This document shows, one piece after another, positions 32,900 to 42,770 of a DNA stretch of 64,000 nucleotides. The notes under the pieces were generated by a model. That model made no database searches and was not told the origin of the DNA. It saw only the letters and a list, made by a program, of their open reading frames with translations. Made by a program: the position numbers and the translations under genes. This DNA is from Cytophagales bacterium (lineage in GTDB: Bacteria; Pseudomonadota; Gammaproteobacteria; Burkholderiales; Burkholderiaceae_C): positions 58,961-122,960 of the forward strand of contig JASGCK010000008.1 in the NCBI GenBank assembly GCA_030054145.1, read 5' to 3'. How positions within the stretch are numbered: the first letter of the stretch is position 1; each line of letters opens with the position of its first letter.

Positions 32900-35094
32900 A
32901 TCGTCAAGGGATCCACATCCAGCGCCCAGCGCAACACGCCTGTTGCCTTGAGCGCCCGCAAATGCGGCTGCCACATTGCCAGCATACGCTGCAAAGCCAT
33001 ACGGGACGTGGCCTCTACGAGCATTTGCGCACGCTCGACGTTGGCGATGCGCTGCATCGGCATCGGCACGGCGGGATAGAGCGTGACGTAGTTTTTAGAC
33101 GCAGGGTCGCGAAACAAATCAAACTCAGGCTCCTGCGCAACAACCGCCGCAGCGCTGTCCAAAAACGCCTGCGCGAGCTCTTGCGTTCGCCCCTCGGCAC
33201 GCAGCAATGCTTGGTAACTAAACGGCGGCATGGCGGCGGCTTCGCGCTCGACTAGCTGCATCTGGGCGAAGGCAGGATAGTCGTGCGCTGCCAGCGCCGT
33301 GTAGAGCGGATGCGTGGGATGCTGGGTTTGCAGCCACATTTCGGCTGTGCCGCTCATGCTCGCATCCCGCCCCGCACGGCCTGCCGCTTGCATGAGGAGC
33401 GAGAACAAACGCTCAGGCGCTCTAAAGTCTGCTGCAAACAAAGCGCTGTCGGGGTTCACCGCTGCTACCAGCGTTATGCGCCGAAAGTCGTGCCCCTTGG
33501 TCACCATTTGCGTGCCCACCAGCACATCGACCTGGCCCGCATGAACGCTGGCCATTTGCGCTGCCAAGCTGTCTTTGGTGCGCGTCGAATCCGCGTCCAA
33601 TCGCAGCACCCGAAATTTTTCGCCTAACTGTTGAATTAGCAACTCCTCCAGTTGCTCCGTCCCGCGCCCTTGCATCCCAATATCCAAATTGCCGCACAGC
33701 GGACATTGACGCGGCACAGCCGTGGTGAGCGAGCAATGGTGACAGCGCAAGCGCCGATCTTTTTTATGAAAGACTTGATTGGCACTGCAATGAGGGCAAG
33801 CGCTTTTCCATTCGCACGAGCCGCAGTGCAAAACGGGCGCATAACCTCGGCGATTCAAAAAGAGTAACGATTGTTCACCGCGCTCGGCGCGTTCAGTTAT
33901 CGCCGCCATTAAAAGCGGCGCAAGACCACCCGCCATCAACTCACTTTTTTGCTGCAAACGCATATCGACCCGCACCACCTTGGGCATCGTTGCCGCATGG
34001 ATACGGGACGGCATATCGAGTCGCTGGTAGCGCGATGGCTTATTGCCGACAGCAACGGCGTTATGCCAAGTTTCAATAGATGGCGTAGCCGATCCCAAAA
34101 TCACTTGTACGGCTTCGCTAGTGCCACTATTGCCGCTATTGCCACGGTACACCGCCAAGTCCCGCGCCGAGTACCGCGCACCATCTTGGCTTTTGTAGCT
34201 TGGGTCGTGCTCTTCGTCCACCACAATCAGGCGCAAATGCGGCATGGATGCCAGCACCGCCAAGCGCGTGCCCAGCACCAACCGTGCCCGCCCCAGATGC
34301 GCCGACAGCCAGCTCGCGGTGCGCTGCGCAGGCGTCATGCCGCTGTGCATCAGCACCACCGTGCCCGCGCCAAAACGCGCTTCGATCCGCGCTTGAAACC
34401 GCGCCTCCATTTGCGGCGTGAGATTGATCTCGGGCACCATCACCAACGCCTGCGCCGCAGCGTCATCCGCCAAAACTTGCTCCACTCGGCGCAAATAAAC
34501 CTCGGTTTTACCGCTGCCCGTTGCGCCAAACAAAAGCTTCGGGCGTGTGTCCGCGCTTTGCAGCTGAGCCAGCACTTGCTCTTGCTCGGGGCTTAACTCG
34601 CAGACGGCAGCGCTCTTGCCAATCAAACCGTCATTCCCGCGAAGGCGGGTCGCCATGTTGACGCTCGTGGCTTCTTGCCCGTCTACGGCTTGTTCCTGTG
34701 AAGACGGGGACGGGAATGACATGAATTGAGCCCGCTTTTTCAGCAACCGCGCAAACTGCACCGCATCCAACTCGCGCAGTTGCGGCGGCAGCGCCGCCAT
34801 TGCCAACTCCCCTGCAAAACGCTGGTAATAGCGGGCGGCAAACCGAATCAAATCCAGCCACGCCTTGCCTAGCGGCGGCACGTCCAGCACCGCTGTAATT
34901 GGCTTGAGCGTTGCCAGCGCTGGCGAATCAGCACTCGCCGCATCCGCCGCCCAAACCACCCCCAGCAACTCCCGCGCACCCAGCGGCACACGCACCAAAG
35001 TGCCCAGCGGCAACGCGGCGCTATGGCCATAACTTAGCACTTCAGGCAGGCGACTGTGTGCGGGCGTGGGCAGCACAACAGACACAGAAAACAA
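32896..35094 (-). CDS. priA: Primosomal replication protein N' (PriA helicase), with repeat insertion
   Basis: PriA restarts collapsed replication forks. The product is about 732 residues from a TTG at 35094 (LFSVSVVLPTP); no suitable ATG exists there. It has the 3'-end-binding domain, Walker A LLFGATGSGKTEVYL, the DEEH motif (VVDEEHDPSYKSQ) and a zinc region (CGSCEWKSACPHC, CHHC, CPLCGNLD). It also has the helicase C-terminal motif QAAGRAGRD. Between the N-terminal domain and the helicase about 35 residues (ATRLRGNDGLIG within) come from palindromic element DNA at 34630-34720, in frame. Confidence 0.94.
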   Translation of the reverse strand: MFSVSVVLPTPAHSRLPEVLSYGHSAALPLGTLVRVPLGARELLGVVWAADAASADSPALATLKPITAVLDVPPLGKAWLDLIRFAARYYQRFAGELAMAALPPQLRELDAVQFARLLKKRAQFMSFPSPSSQEQAVDGQEATSVNMATRLRGNDGLIGKSAAVCELSPEQEQVLAQLQSADTRPKLLFGATGSGKTEVYLRRVEQVLADDAAAQALVMVPEINLTPQMEARFQARIEARFGAGTVVLMHSGMTPAQRTASWLSAHLGRARLVLGTRLAVLASMPHLRLIVVDEEHDPSYKSQDGARYSARDLAVYRGNSGNSGTSEAVQVILGSATPSIETWHNAVAVGNKPSRYQRLDMPSRIHAATMPKVVRVDMRLQQKSELMAGGLAPLLMAAITERAERGEQSLLFLNRRGYAPVLHCGSCEWKSACPHCSANQVFHKKDRRLRCHHCSLTTAVPRQCPLCGNLDIGMQGRGTEQLEELLIQQLGEKFRVLRLDADSTRTKDSLAAQMASVHAGQVDVLVGTQMVTKGHDFRRITLVAAVNPDSALFAADFRAPERLFSLLMQAAGRAGRDASMSGTAEMWLQTQHPTHPLYTALAAHDYPAFAQMQLVEREAAAMPPFSYQALLRAEGRTQELAQAFLDSAAAVVAQEPEFDLFRDPASKNYVTLYPAVPMPMQRIANVERAQMLVEATSRMALQRMLAMWQPHLRALKATGVLRWALDVDPLTI
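34630..34720. repeat. Family 1 palindromic element inside priA
   Basis: GTCATTCCCGCGAAGGCGGG (34630-34649) matches the left and centre of the family 1 palindrome. A second, degenerate copy ends GACGGGAATGAC at 34709-34720. Together they make an in-frame insertion in priA between the two domains. Confidence 0.8.
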
Positions 35095-35475
35095 TACCTG
35101 AGTTGAGCGAGGGGGAATTATATTTTTTTGATCCAATTTATCATTATTAACCGTGTAAAAAAGCTTCACTATCTTCGCTAAGTCCTTGATCTGTCTTAAG
35201 CCCAAAAGACCCCCAAATTTTGTGGATAACTTTGTGAATGACTCCCTGCGATTCCCCGCCAAGCCCCATCAATCAAGGCTTCATTTAAATTGCCAAGCAA
35301 ATAAGCAAAAACTTTTATTTTATATAAATCAAACACTTAATATCATTCACCCGTATAAAAGCCAATCTAAAAAAAGTCTTGACAAGCCTTATTTGGGTTT
35401 TTATTTTGTGTGTATAAGAAACCCCCATAAGAATCAAGGTCTAAGCGGATCATGCCGCGTGAAACACGCCAAAAA
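35095..35475. other. AT-rich intergenic region with one DnaA box
   Basis: This is clearly richer in A and T than the surrounding genes. TGTGGATAA at 35221-35229 equals the DnaA-box consensus (TTATCCACA on the other strand). TTGACA-17-TATTTT (35379-35407) looks like a plus-strand promoter. No gene is seen; the priA frame remains open through part of it but has no family similarity. Confidence 0.55.
35379..35407 (+). promoter_or_regulatory. Promoter-like sequence on the plus strand
   Basis: TTGACA at 35379-35384, a 17-bp spacer and TATTTT at 35402-35407. It points into the antisense of ybeY toward the fbpA-type gene at 36003. Confidence 0.35.
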
Positions 35476-35970
35476 TCAAGCTTTGTACGGGTTAGGCACG
35501 CCCAAACCTTGCAATATAAGGGTCTCCAACCCCTCCATCTTGGCAGCCTTTGCTGCGCCAAGCTCGTGGTCATATCCCATCGCGTGCAGCGTGCCGTGAA
35601 CGAGCAAATGCACGCCGTGCGCCCGTAAATCCTTACCTTGCTCAGCGGCCTCCCGCGCCAGCACGGGTGCGCAAAGCACTAAATCGGCCAAGAGCACGGG
35701 GGACAAGGCATAGTCAAACGTCAATACATTGGTGGCGTAGTCTTTTCCGCGATATTGCAAGTTAAGCTCGCGCCCCTCGTCCGTATCGACCATGCGCACC
35801 GTCAACTCAGCGGCTTGCAGCGCTGGTGCGGCGTGCGCCAGCGTGTGTTTGATACTTCTCATCACCACATGGCGCGTTAGCGCCTGCCGATAAAGCGCCC
35901 AAGCCGCATCCCTCTTAGGGTTTGCCCATTGAAGTGAGAGTGCGAGATCGGGGTATGCTTGCTGGTTCAT
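35476..35970 (-). CDS. ybeY: Endoribonuclease YbeY (rRNA maturation factor)
   Basis: This protein of about 164 residues carries the zinc motif [11 protein letters not shown], the mark of YbeY, a single-strand RNase needed for 16S rRNA 3' maturation and ribosome quality control. The ATG at 35970 ([11 protein letters not shown]) fits the family better than 35991. Normally it follows the phoH-like gene, which here is at 7.4 kb. Confidence 0.94.
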   Translation of the reverse strand: MNQQAYPDLALSLQWANPKRDAAWALYRQALTRHVVMRSIKHTLAHAAPALQAAELTVRMVDTDEGRELNLQYRGKDYATNVLTFDYALSPVLLADLVLCAPVLAREAAEQGKDLRAHGVHLLVHGTLHAMGYDHELGAAKAAKMEGLETLILQGLGVPNPYKA

Positions 35971-36002
35971 ATCAAGGGTTACTTCTCTCAAAATTTAAGC
36001 AT

Positions 36003-37025
36003 ATGAAAAAACAAATTATCGCCGCCAGTCTTATCGCCGCGCTGGGTCTGGCTCATACAGCCGCCCAAGCGCAAAGTGTCAACGTCATTTGTTCGGCACA
36101 AGCCGAGTGGTGCAGTCTGATCGCCACCGTTTACGCCAAAACAACGGGGGTCAAAATCAATATGAGTTTGAAGGGCTCGGGCGAGGCGTTTGCACAGCTC
36201 AATGCCGAAAAAGAAAACCCCAAAACCGATGTCTGGTTTGGCGGCACGGGTGATCCGCATTTGCAAGCCGCAGAGCAAAACCTGACACTGGAATACAAGT
36301 CAAGCACGCTGCCGCAGTTGCAAACTTGGGCGCAAGAACAAGCGAAACAATCGGGTTACAAAACCGTCGGCATTTATTCAGGTCCGCTCGGTTTTGGCTA
36401 CAACACGGAGCTACTCAAAAAGAAAAATATGCCCGTGCCGCAAACGTGGGAAGACCTCACCAAGCCGATTTACAAAGGCGAAATTCAAGTCGCCAACCCT
36501 GCATCCAGCGGCACGGCGTACACCATGATTGCCACGCTGGTGCAGCTAATGGGTGAGGACAAAGCGTTTGAATACATGAAGCGTTTGCACAAAAACATCA
36601 GCCAATACACCCGCAGCGGCACAGGGCCTATTAAGGCAGCAGCGCGGGGCGAGACCACCGTTAGCATCAGCTTTGTGCATGATGCGCCAGGCGAGGCGAT
36701 TCAAGGCTTTCCTGTGCTGGCCATAACACCCAAGGACGGCACAGGTGCTGAAATTGGCTCCATGAGCATTGTGAAAGGCGCAAAAAATTTAGCAGCTGCC
36801 AAGAAGTTTTATGAATGGGCGCTCACCCCCGCCGCACAGGAACTTGGCGCTGCGGCCAAACAATTTCAAGTGCCCTCCAATAAAGCCGCCAAAGTCGATA
36901 GCCACGTCCCCGACTTTAAAAAGATCAAGTTCATTCAGTACGACTACGCCAAATACGGTGCGTCTAATGAGCGCCGCCGCCTCATTGCAAAGTGGGAAAA
37001 GGAAGTGAATGCTTTGCCAAGATAA
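36003..37025 (+). CDS. ABC transporter substrate-binding protein (Fe3+/FbpA-like)
   Basis: This 340-residue periplasmic protein has signal peptide MKKQIIAASLIAALGLAHTA with cleavage after AQA. The mature part starts QSVNVICSAQAEWCSLIATV and has TDVWFGGTGDPHLQAAEQ and YSGPLGFGYNTELLKKK, typical of the type 2 binding proteins for ferric iron or 2-aminoethylphosphonate. It is the first gene of an operon with a fused permease and an ATPase. Iron is the likelier ligand, but phosphonate cannot be excluded. Confidence 0.85.
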   Translation: MKKQIIAASLIAALGLAHTAAQAQSVNVICSAQAEWCSLIATVYAKTTGVKINMSLKGSGEAFAQLNAEKENPKTDVWFGGTGDPHLQAAEQNLTLEYKSSTLPQLQTWAQEQAKQSGYKTVGIYSGPLGFGYNTELLKKKNMPVPQTWEDLTKPIYKGEIQVANPASSGTAYTMIATLVQLMGEDKAFEYMKRLHKNISQYTRSGTGPIKAAARGETTVSISFVHDAPGEAIQGFPVLAITPKDGTGAEIGSMSIVKGAKNLAAAKKFYEWALTPAAQELGAAAKQFQVPSNKAAKVDSHVPDFKKIKFIQYDYAKYGASNERRRLIAKWEKEVNALPR

Positions 37026-37040
37026 TTGACTCCCCCTATG

Positions 37041-37064
37041 GATTCCCGCCTTCGCGGGAACGAC
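37041..37064. repeat. Palindromic repeat element, family 1
   Basis: GATTCCCGCCTTCGCGGGAA then CGAC, between the binding-protein and permease genes of one operon, where it could modulate mRNA stability. Confidence 0.85.
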
Positions 37065-37080
37065 GGATCCACGCACCTTT

Positions 37081-38928
37081 ATGCTTTTTCTTCTCTCTAT
37101 CGCCCTTGCGGTTTTCGTTGTCTCTTATTTACTTGCCAAGCGCGGCTGGTTTAAGGGCGACGTTTTTGTTGCCAGCGCGGTGCTGGGTTGTACGGCGCTG
37201 CTGATCATTTTTATTGCCTATCCCGTTGGCAAGTCGCTCATGGGGGCGCTTTATACCGAGGACGGTGCGTTCTCTCTCATGGCACTTATAGAGCGCGGTG
37301 CGAGCGAACGTATTTGGGGGCTGGGCTGCCTTAATCTGGCCACGCCTTCGCGCTGCGGTGTGGCTTGGAACACCTTGTATCTAGGGCTTTTGACAGCCAG
37401 CGGCACCGTTCTCATGGGAACGGTGTTGGCGCTACTTGCAGAACGTCATGTCGCAAAAAATAGCAAGCTGCAAAAACCGATGCAACTCTTGTCAATGTTG
37501 CCCATCATCACGCCGCCATTCGTTGTAGGTTTAGGCTTGATCTTGCTGTTTGGCCGCGCAGGTGTGGTCAATCAACTTTTAGAGTATGTCTTTGGCATCG
37601 AGCCTTCGCGCTGGTTTTATGGCGTGCTGGGCGTTTGGATTGCGCAGATGTTTGCCTTTACGCCCATTGCCTACATGATGATGCGCGGCGTAGTACAAGG
37701 CGTGTCGCCCAGCCTTGAAGAAGCCGCACAGTCCTTGCGTGCCAACCGAGCGCAAACCTTTTATAGCGTCACGCTGCCGCTGCTCAAACCGGGCCTTGCC
37801 AACGCATTTTTGGTGGGCTTTATTGAAAGCATGGCGGACTTTGGCAACCCGATCATCGTGGGCGGGCAATTTAATGTGCTGTCCACTGAAATCTTTTTTG
37901 CCATCGTCGGGGCGCAATACGACCAAGGCCGCGCCGCCACACTGGCGCTCATTTTGACGGGCTTTGCACTCGTCGTATTTGCCGCCCAGCGCGCCTTTTT
38001 GGCCAAACAAAACTTCACCACACTCACAGGCAAAGGCGATGCGGGCTTGCCTGTCAGCTTGCCCGCTGGCGTACGCCGCACCGTGCTGGGCTTAGCTGTG
38101 CCGTGGCTGATGTTTACCATCGTGATTTATCTTTTCGCTTTTGCAGGCGGCTTTGTCAAAACGTGGGGACGCGACTACAGCCTGACGCTTGCGCATTTCA
38201 AAACGGCGTTTGATTTTGAGTGGGGCACTTTTGGCGGAGCCACATCTTCGTCGATTGTCTGGGCAGGCACAGCTTGGAACTCGCTATTCACCACGGTTAA
38301 GCTGGCCGCAATTGCTTCGCCCATTACCGCCGTCCTCGGGCTTTTGATCGCGTGGTTACTGGCCCGCACCACCTTCAAAGGGCAAAGCTTGTTTGAGTTT
38401 GCCGCGCTGCTGGCGTTTGCGATTCCTGGCACGGTGCTGGGCGTGAGTTACATCTTAGCGTTTAACGTGCCGCCCATTGAACTGACGGGCACGGCGACCA
38501 TCATCGTGCTGTGCTTTATGTTTCGCAATTTACCCGTGGGCGTGCGAGCAGGCACGGCAGCGTTTAAGCAAATGGATAAATCGTTAGACGAAGCATCACT
38601 GATGCTGCGCGGCAATACGCTACAAACCTTGCGCTATGTGGTGCTGCCACTGCTCAAACCCGCACTCATTGCCGCGCTGATCTACAGCTTCGTTCGCGCC
38701 ATGACCACAGTGTCAGCGGTTATCTTTTTGGTGACAGCGGAAAACGAGCTTGCCACGACCTACATCATTGGCCGCGCAGGCAATGGCGACTACGGCGTGG
38801 CGCTGGCTTACTGCACCATGCTCATGCTGTGCATGGGACTTGCGATTGGGCTGATTCAATTTTTAGTGGGCGAACGCAAATTGGGTCGTCGCGCTCCCGC
38901 ACTGGTAAGCACACAAGGAATGACATGA
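37081..38928 (+). CDS. ABC transporter permease, fused two-domain (FbpB-like)
   Basis: This 615-residue inner-membrane protein has two BPD_transp_1 domains and about twelve spans. Each domain shows the EAA-type loop: LEEAAQSLRANRAQTFYSVT (about residues 216-235) and LDEASLMLRGNTLQTLRYVV (about 501-520), which dock the ATPase. This fused layout is usual for FbpB/ThiP-type permeases. The downstream ATPase start overlaps the stop as ATGA. Confidence 0.92.
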   Translation: MLFLLSIALAVFVVSYLLAKRGWFKGDVFVASAVLGCTALLIIFIAYPVGKSLMGALYTEDGAFSLMALIERGASERIWGLGCLNLATPSRCGVAWNTLYLGLLTASGTVLMGTVLALLAERHVAKNSKLQKPMQLLSMLPIITPPFVVGLGLILLFGRAGVVNQLLEYVFGIEPSRWFYGVLGVWIAQMFAFTPIAYMMMRGVVQGVSPSLEEAAQSLRANRAQTFYSVTLPLLKPGLANAFLVGFIESMADFGNPIIVGGQFNVLSTEIFFAIVGAQYDQGRAATLALILTGFALVVFAAQRAFLAKQNFTTLTGKGDAGLPVSLPAGVRRTVLGLAVPWLMFTIVIYLFAFAGGFVKTWGRDYSLTLAHFKTAFDFEWGTFGGATSSSIVWAGTAWNSLFTTVKLAAIASPITAVLGLLIAWLLARTTFKGQSLFEFAALLAFAIPGTVLGVSYILAFNVPPIELTGTATIIVLCFMFRNLPVGVRAGTAAFKQMDKSLDEASLMLRGNTLQTLRYVVLPLLKPALIAALIYSFVRAMTTVSAVIFLVTAENELATTYIIGRAGNGDYGVALAYCTMLMLCMGLAIGLIQFLVGERKLGRRAPALVSTQGMT

Positions 38929-39716
38929 TCGAATTTAAAAGCGTCTCCAAACGCTATGGCGATAACAAGGCTGCCGCCTTGGCCGTGGACAACATTAGCT
39001 TCACCGTGCCTACAGGCACACTCACCACCTTGCTCGGGCCTTCGGGCTGCGGAAAAACGACCACGCTGCGCATGATTGCGGGCTTAGAGTCACCCACAGG
39101 CGGTGAGATTTGGATGGCAAGCAAGCAAGGTCAGAGTGAGAGCGTCATAGAAAACGTCACGCACCGCGCCGCGCACGAGCGCAACGTGAGTCTCGTGTTC
39201 CAAAACTACGCGCTCTTTCCGCACATGAGCGTGCTGGCGAATGTGAGCTATGGGCTCAAAATGACGAACGTTAAAAAAGCTGACGCTAAAGCCCGCGCCA
39301 CCCTAGCCCTTAAAAACGTCGGCTTAGTCGGCTTTGATGACCGCCTGCCCAGCGAACTCTCGGGCGGTCAGCAGCAACGCGTGGCACTGGCTCGCGCCTT
39401 GGTGTTAGAACCCGCCGTGCTGCTGTTTGACGAGCCTCTCTCCAATTTGGATGCGCAACTACGCCGCGCCATGCGCGAAGAGATTCGCCATTTGCAGCAG
39501 CGCCTCAAACTCACCGTGGCTTACGTCACGCACGATCTAGTGGAAGCGCTCGCGGTGTCCGACCACATCGTCGTGATGGACAAAGGGGCAATTGCCCAGC
39601 AAGGCACGCCGCAAGAGGTGTTTGAACAGCCGAAGAGCGAGTACGTTAAAAATTTTTTGGGCGAAGCCGCGCTCTTGCGCGATGACATTGATCGCTTTTT
39701 AAAATGGCAAAAATAA
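38925..39716 (+). CDS. ABC transporter ATP-binding protein (FbpC-like)
   Basis: This 263-residue ATPase has Walker A GPSGCGKTT, signature LSGGQQQR, Walker B LLFDEPLSNLD and the His switch in THDLVEAL. It starts at MIEFKSVSKRYG (38925), coupled by ATGA to the permease. It is shorter than typical FbpC (about 350) because the C-terminal regulatory TOBE domain is absent, so iron-dependent gating at that domain is not expected. Confidence 0.92.
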   Translation: MIEFKSVSKRYGDNKAAALAVDNISFTVPTGTLTTLLGPSGCGKTTTLRMIAGLESPTGGEIWMASKQGQSESVIENVTHRAAHERNVSLVFQNYALFPHMSVLANVSYGLKMTNVKKADAKARATLALKNVGLVGFDDRLPSELSGGQQQRVALARALVLEPAVLLFDEPLSNLDAQLRRAMREEIRHLQQRLKLTVAYVTHDLVEALAVSDHIVVMDKGAIAQQGTPQEVFEQPKSEYVKNFLGEAALLRDDIDRFLKWQK

Positions 39717-39736
39717 CCGCCACCCAGCCTTGAACC

Positions 39737-40714
39737 ATGAATCAACTCGATCAACTCAAACACTACACCACCGTTGTTGCCGACACGGGCGACTTTTTGC
39801 AACTGGCGCAATTTAAGCCCACTGACGCGACCACCAACCCGTCGCTGATTTTGAAAGCGGTGCAAAAAAACGAATACGCGCCGCTCATGACCGATGTCAT
39901 CACCGCACATCGCAATGAACCGTTAGATGCGCAAATGGACAGACTTTTGGTGCGCTTTGGCTGCAAGATTTTGGATGTCGTCCCAGGCCGCGTCTCCACC
40001 GAAGTGGACGCGCGGCTAAGTTTTAACACGGCCGCCACGCTGGCGCGAGCAAGGCGCGTGATTGCGCTCTACCGCGCTGCGGGCATCGACACGAACAAGC
40101 GCGTGCTCATCAAAATCGCCGCCACATGGGAAGGCATCCAAGCCGCAGCAGAGCTGGAGCGCGAAGGCATTCACACCAACCTGACTTTGCTATTTGCCAA
40201 GTGCCAAGCCATTGCCTGCGGAGACGCGGGCGTAAAGCTGATTTCGCCCTTTGTCGGTCGCATTTACGACTGGCATAAAAAAGCCGCAGGCGTAGCGTGG
40301 CATGAAGCCGAACGCAGTGGCGCAAACGACCCTGGCGTGCAATCCGTCACCGAAATCTATAACTACTACAAACGCTTTGGCATTGCCACCGAAGTGATGG
40401 GCGCAAGCTTTAGAAACCTCGGACAAATCACGGCACTAGCTGGTTGCGACTTGCTCACGATTGCACCCGATTTGTTGGCAGGACTGGCGGCAGCAGATAG
40501 CACATTACCCAAGGCGCTAGATGCGCAGGTCTCGTCCAGTATGGCTTTGCAACGCATCCACTACGACGAGGTCGCGTTTAGATTCGCGCTGAATCAAGAC
40601 GCTTGTGCTACCGAAAAATTAGCGGAAGGCATTCGCGCCTTTACCGTCGATACTGAAAAATTAGAAATGCTCATGCGTGACGTGGATTCCCGCCTTCGCG
40701 GGAATGACAAATAA
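39737..40714 (+). CDS. tal: Transaldolase
   Basis: This 325-residue class I transaldolase moves a dihydroxyacetone unit between sedoheptulose 7-phosphate and glyceraldehyde 3-phosphate. The Schiff-base lysine is in [28 protein letters not shown] and [10 protein letters not shown] complete the active site. The last residues [10 protein letters not shown] are not transaldolase sequence: they are read from a palindromic element at 40685-40708 that also supplies the end of the gene. pgi follows 10 bp later. Confidence 0.96.
   Translation: MNQLDQLKHYTTVVADTGDFLQLAQFKPTDATTNPSLILKAVQKNEYAPLMTDVITAHRNEPLDAQMDRLLVRFGCKILDVVPGRVSTEVDARLSFNTAATLARARRVIALYRAAGIDTNKRVLIKIAATWEGIQAAAELEREGIHTNLTLLFAKCQAIACGDAGVKLISPFVGRIYDWHKKAAGVAWHEAERSGANDPGVQSVTEIYNYYKRFGIATEVMGASFRNLGQITALAGCDLLTIAPDLLAGLAAADSTLPKALDAQVSSSMALQRIHYDEVAFRFALNQDACATEKLAEGIRAFTVDTEKLEMLMRDVDSRLRGNDK
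40685..40708. repeat. Palindromic repeat element, family 1, in the tal 3' end
   Basis: GATTCCCGCCTTCGCGGGAA then TGAC is translated as DSRLRGND at the end of transaldolase and lies 17 bp before the pgi start. Confidence 0.92.
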
Positions 40715-40724
40715 ATATCAATCT

Positions 40725-42251
40725 ATGAATCTCAATTTAAAAGATTTTTTTGCCACTGACCCACAGCGTTTCGAGCATTTCAGCCAATCCATCGCTATTG
40801 AAACAAACGCTAGCCAGCATTCCATTTTTTGCGATCTGTCCAAAAATTTAATTGACCGCAGCATGGAGTTCACACTCATTGCACGCGCCGCCCGCGCGGG
40901 GCTAGAGGTCAAGCGGGACACCATGTTTGCGGGCGAGGCGATCAACAACACCGAGGGCCGCAGCGTCTCGCACGTGCGCTTGCGTGATCCTGCGGATACC
41001 GAAGTTCGCGCGGTGCTAGATGCGCTTCTGACTTACGCCGAAGTGATCCGCGCCGATGACAGCATCACCGACATCGTCAACATCGGCATTGGCGGCTCAG
41101 ACCTTGGCCCAGCCTTTGCAGTGCGGGCACTCGATCAATTCGTCAATCATAAAAAAAGATACCACTTCGTCTCCAACGTCGATGGACATGAAATGAACGC
41201 CGCACTGCGGCACTGCAAACCTGCCAGCACGCTGTTCATCATTGCGTCCAAGACTTTCACCACGGCCGAGACCATGCTGAACGCCAGCACCGCACGGGCG
41301 TGGTTTATTGCCAATGGCGGCACGGCGGATGGCTCCAGCCAGCTCGATACCTCACGCCACTTTTGCGCTGTGACCACCAACGTTGCCGCCGCCACAAACT
41401 TTGGCATCAACACGACGTTTGGCTTTTGGGATTGGGTCGGCGGGCGTTATTCCATCTGGTCTGCGATTGGACTGTCCCTCGCCATTGCCATAGGGGACAA
41501 GGGTTTCAGAGCATTCCTTGCTGGCGCACACGCCATGGACAAGCACTTCAAAACAGCGCCACTCGCGCAAAATCTGCCCGTGCGTTTGGGCTTGCTGGAT
41601 GTGTACTACCGCAATGATTTGAAGTTTACGAGTCGCAATGTCGCGCCCTATTCATCAGCGCTGGGCAGGCTTCCCGCGTATTTGCAGCAACTAGAGATGG
41701 AGAGCAACGGCAAGTCGGTCGATAAAAACGGCAAGCCACTCGCCATGTCCACAAGCCCCGTCGTGTGGGGCGAAGCGGGAACCAACGGGCAGCACGCCTT
41801 TTTTCAAATGCTGCATCAAGGCACGGATGTCATTCCTGTCGAGTTTGTCGCCGTCAAGACGCCCACATTCGATGCTGGTATTGGCTTCCCCATGAACACT
41901 GCCTCGCAAGCCAATCAGCATAAGGCTTTGCTGGCCAACGCACTCGCGCAAGCGCAGGCGCTGATGCAAGGCAAGGCGGATGCAGGCGGTCATAAAAACT
42001 TCGCAGGCAACCGCCCCAGCACGTTCATCTTGCTGGACGCACTCACGCCCGAAACACTAGGCGCTTTGATTGCGCTCTACGAGCACCGCGTGTTTACCAG
42101 CGGCGTGCTGTGGGGCATCAATAGCTTCGATCAGTTTGGTGTGGAGCTGGGGAAGGTGCTAGCAAAAGATATTGAGCCGAGGCTGGCTAATGGCGATGCG
42201 GACGGGCTTGATGCTTCTACGGCTGGGTTGCTCAACATTTTTTACCCATAA
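40725..42251 (+). CDS. pgi: Glucose-6-phosphate isomerase
   Basis: Pgi (508 residues) interconverts glucose 6-phosphate and fructose 6-phosphate. Seen are IGIGGSDLGPAFA, SKTFTTAETM, the signature GEAGTNGQHAFFQMLHQG and LEMESNGKSVDKNGK. The start at 40725 (MNLNLKDFFATDP) is chosen because the longer frame to 40677 begins in the palindromic element. It forms an operon with tal, a sensible pairing of pentose phosphate and upper glycolytic steps. Confidence 0.97.
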   Translation: MNLNLKDFFATDPQRFEHFSQSIAIETNASQHSIFCDLSKNLIDRSMEFTLIARAARAGLEVKRDTMFAGEAINNTEGRSVSHVRLRDPADTEVRAVLDALLTYAEVIRADDSITDIVNIGIGGSDLGPAFAVRALDQFVNHKKRYHFVSNVDGHEMNAALRHCKPASTLFIIASKTFTTAETMLNASTARAWFIANGGTADGSSQLDTSRHFCAVTTNVAAATNFGINTTFGFWDWVGGRYSIWSAIGLSLAIAIGDKGFRAFLAGAHAMDKHFKTAPLAQNLPVRLGLLDVYYRNDLKFTSRNVAPYSSALGRLPAYLQQLEMESNGKSVDKNGKPLAMSTSPVVWGEAGTNGQHAFFQMLHQGTDVIPVEFVAVKTPTFDAGIGFPMNTASQANQHKALLANALAQAQALMQGKADAGGHKNFAGNRPSTFILLDALTPETLGALIALYEHRVFTSGVLWGINSFDQFGVELGKVLAKDIEPRLANGDADGLDASTAGLLNIFYP

Positions 42252-42349
42252 GTTTGAGGCGCTACTCGACTCCATATTCATGGATATACTTAAACCAGAG
42301 CAACTGGATTTTGTGACTCGAAATTAATTAACTTTATTAAATATCTCGT

Positions 42350-42730
42350 ATGAAAAATCAACTTTATAAATTAGCACTTCTTTCTACCGTATTACTTTGC
42401 GCTTGCGCATCGCCAACAGTTGTTCAATCAGTTAAGCCAAATGATGCCAGCTTAAATTGTGCTCAACTTCAGAATGAATATGTAGAGGCAGAAAACTTCC
42501 GCAGTGCTGCGGATAAAGAAAAAAGCGTAACGGGTGGTAATGTTTTAAGAGCCGTTTTATTTTGGCCTGCAATTTTAGGTACTGCAGCCAATGCGAATGA
42601 AGCCATTTCTGCGGCCAACTCACGTAAAGTCTATCTAGCCAACTTAATGAACCAAAAAAATTGTGCCATGCCAGCCCCTACTCTGCCAGCAGCATCTGAG
42701 TCAGCTAGCACTACCAGATCTAACAAGTAA
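42350..42730 (+). CDS. Putative lipoprotein
   Basis: This 126-residue protein has a signal peptide and lipobox LCAC (Cys about 20). The mature part includes LNCAQLQNEYVEAENFRSAA and one hydrophobic stretch (NVLRAVLFWPAILGTAANA), then NSRKVYLANLMNQKNC. The arrangement recalls small cell-envelope lipoproteins of unknown role. GC is lower than in pgi, hinting at transfer. No partner is obvious. Confidence 0.65.
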   Translation: MKNQLYKLALLSTVLLCACASPTVVQSVKPNDASLNCAQLQNEYVEAENFRSAADKEKSVTGGNVLRAVLFWPAILGTAANANEAISAANSRKVYLANLMNQKNCAMPAPTLPAASESASTTRSNK

Positions 42731-42770
42731 CTGATTTCCAGTTTTATTAATTGGGCGTAATTGGGTGTTT

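Noticed and set aside
35095..35262. Extended N-terminus of PriA from the ATG at 35262
   Set aside because: The added residues are from AT-rich non-coding-like DNA and do not resemble PriA; a TTG start at 35094 fits the family.
35095..35475. Chromosomal replication origin
   Set aside because: Only one exact DnaA box was seen and no dnaA, dnaN, gidA or rpmH genes are nearby.
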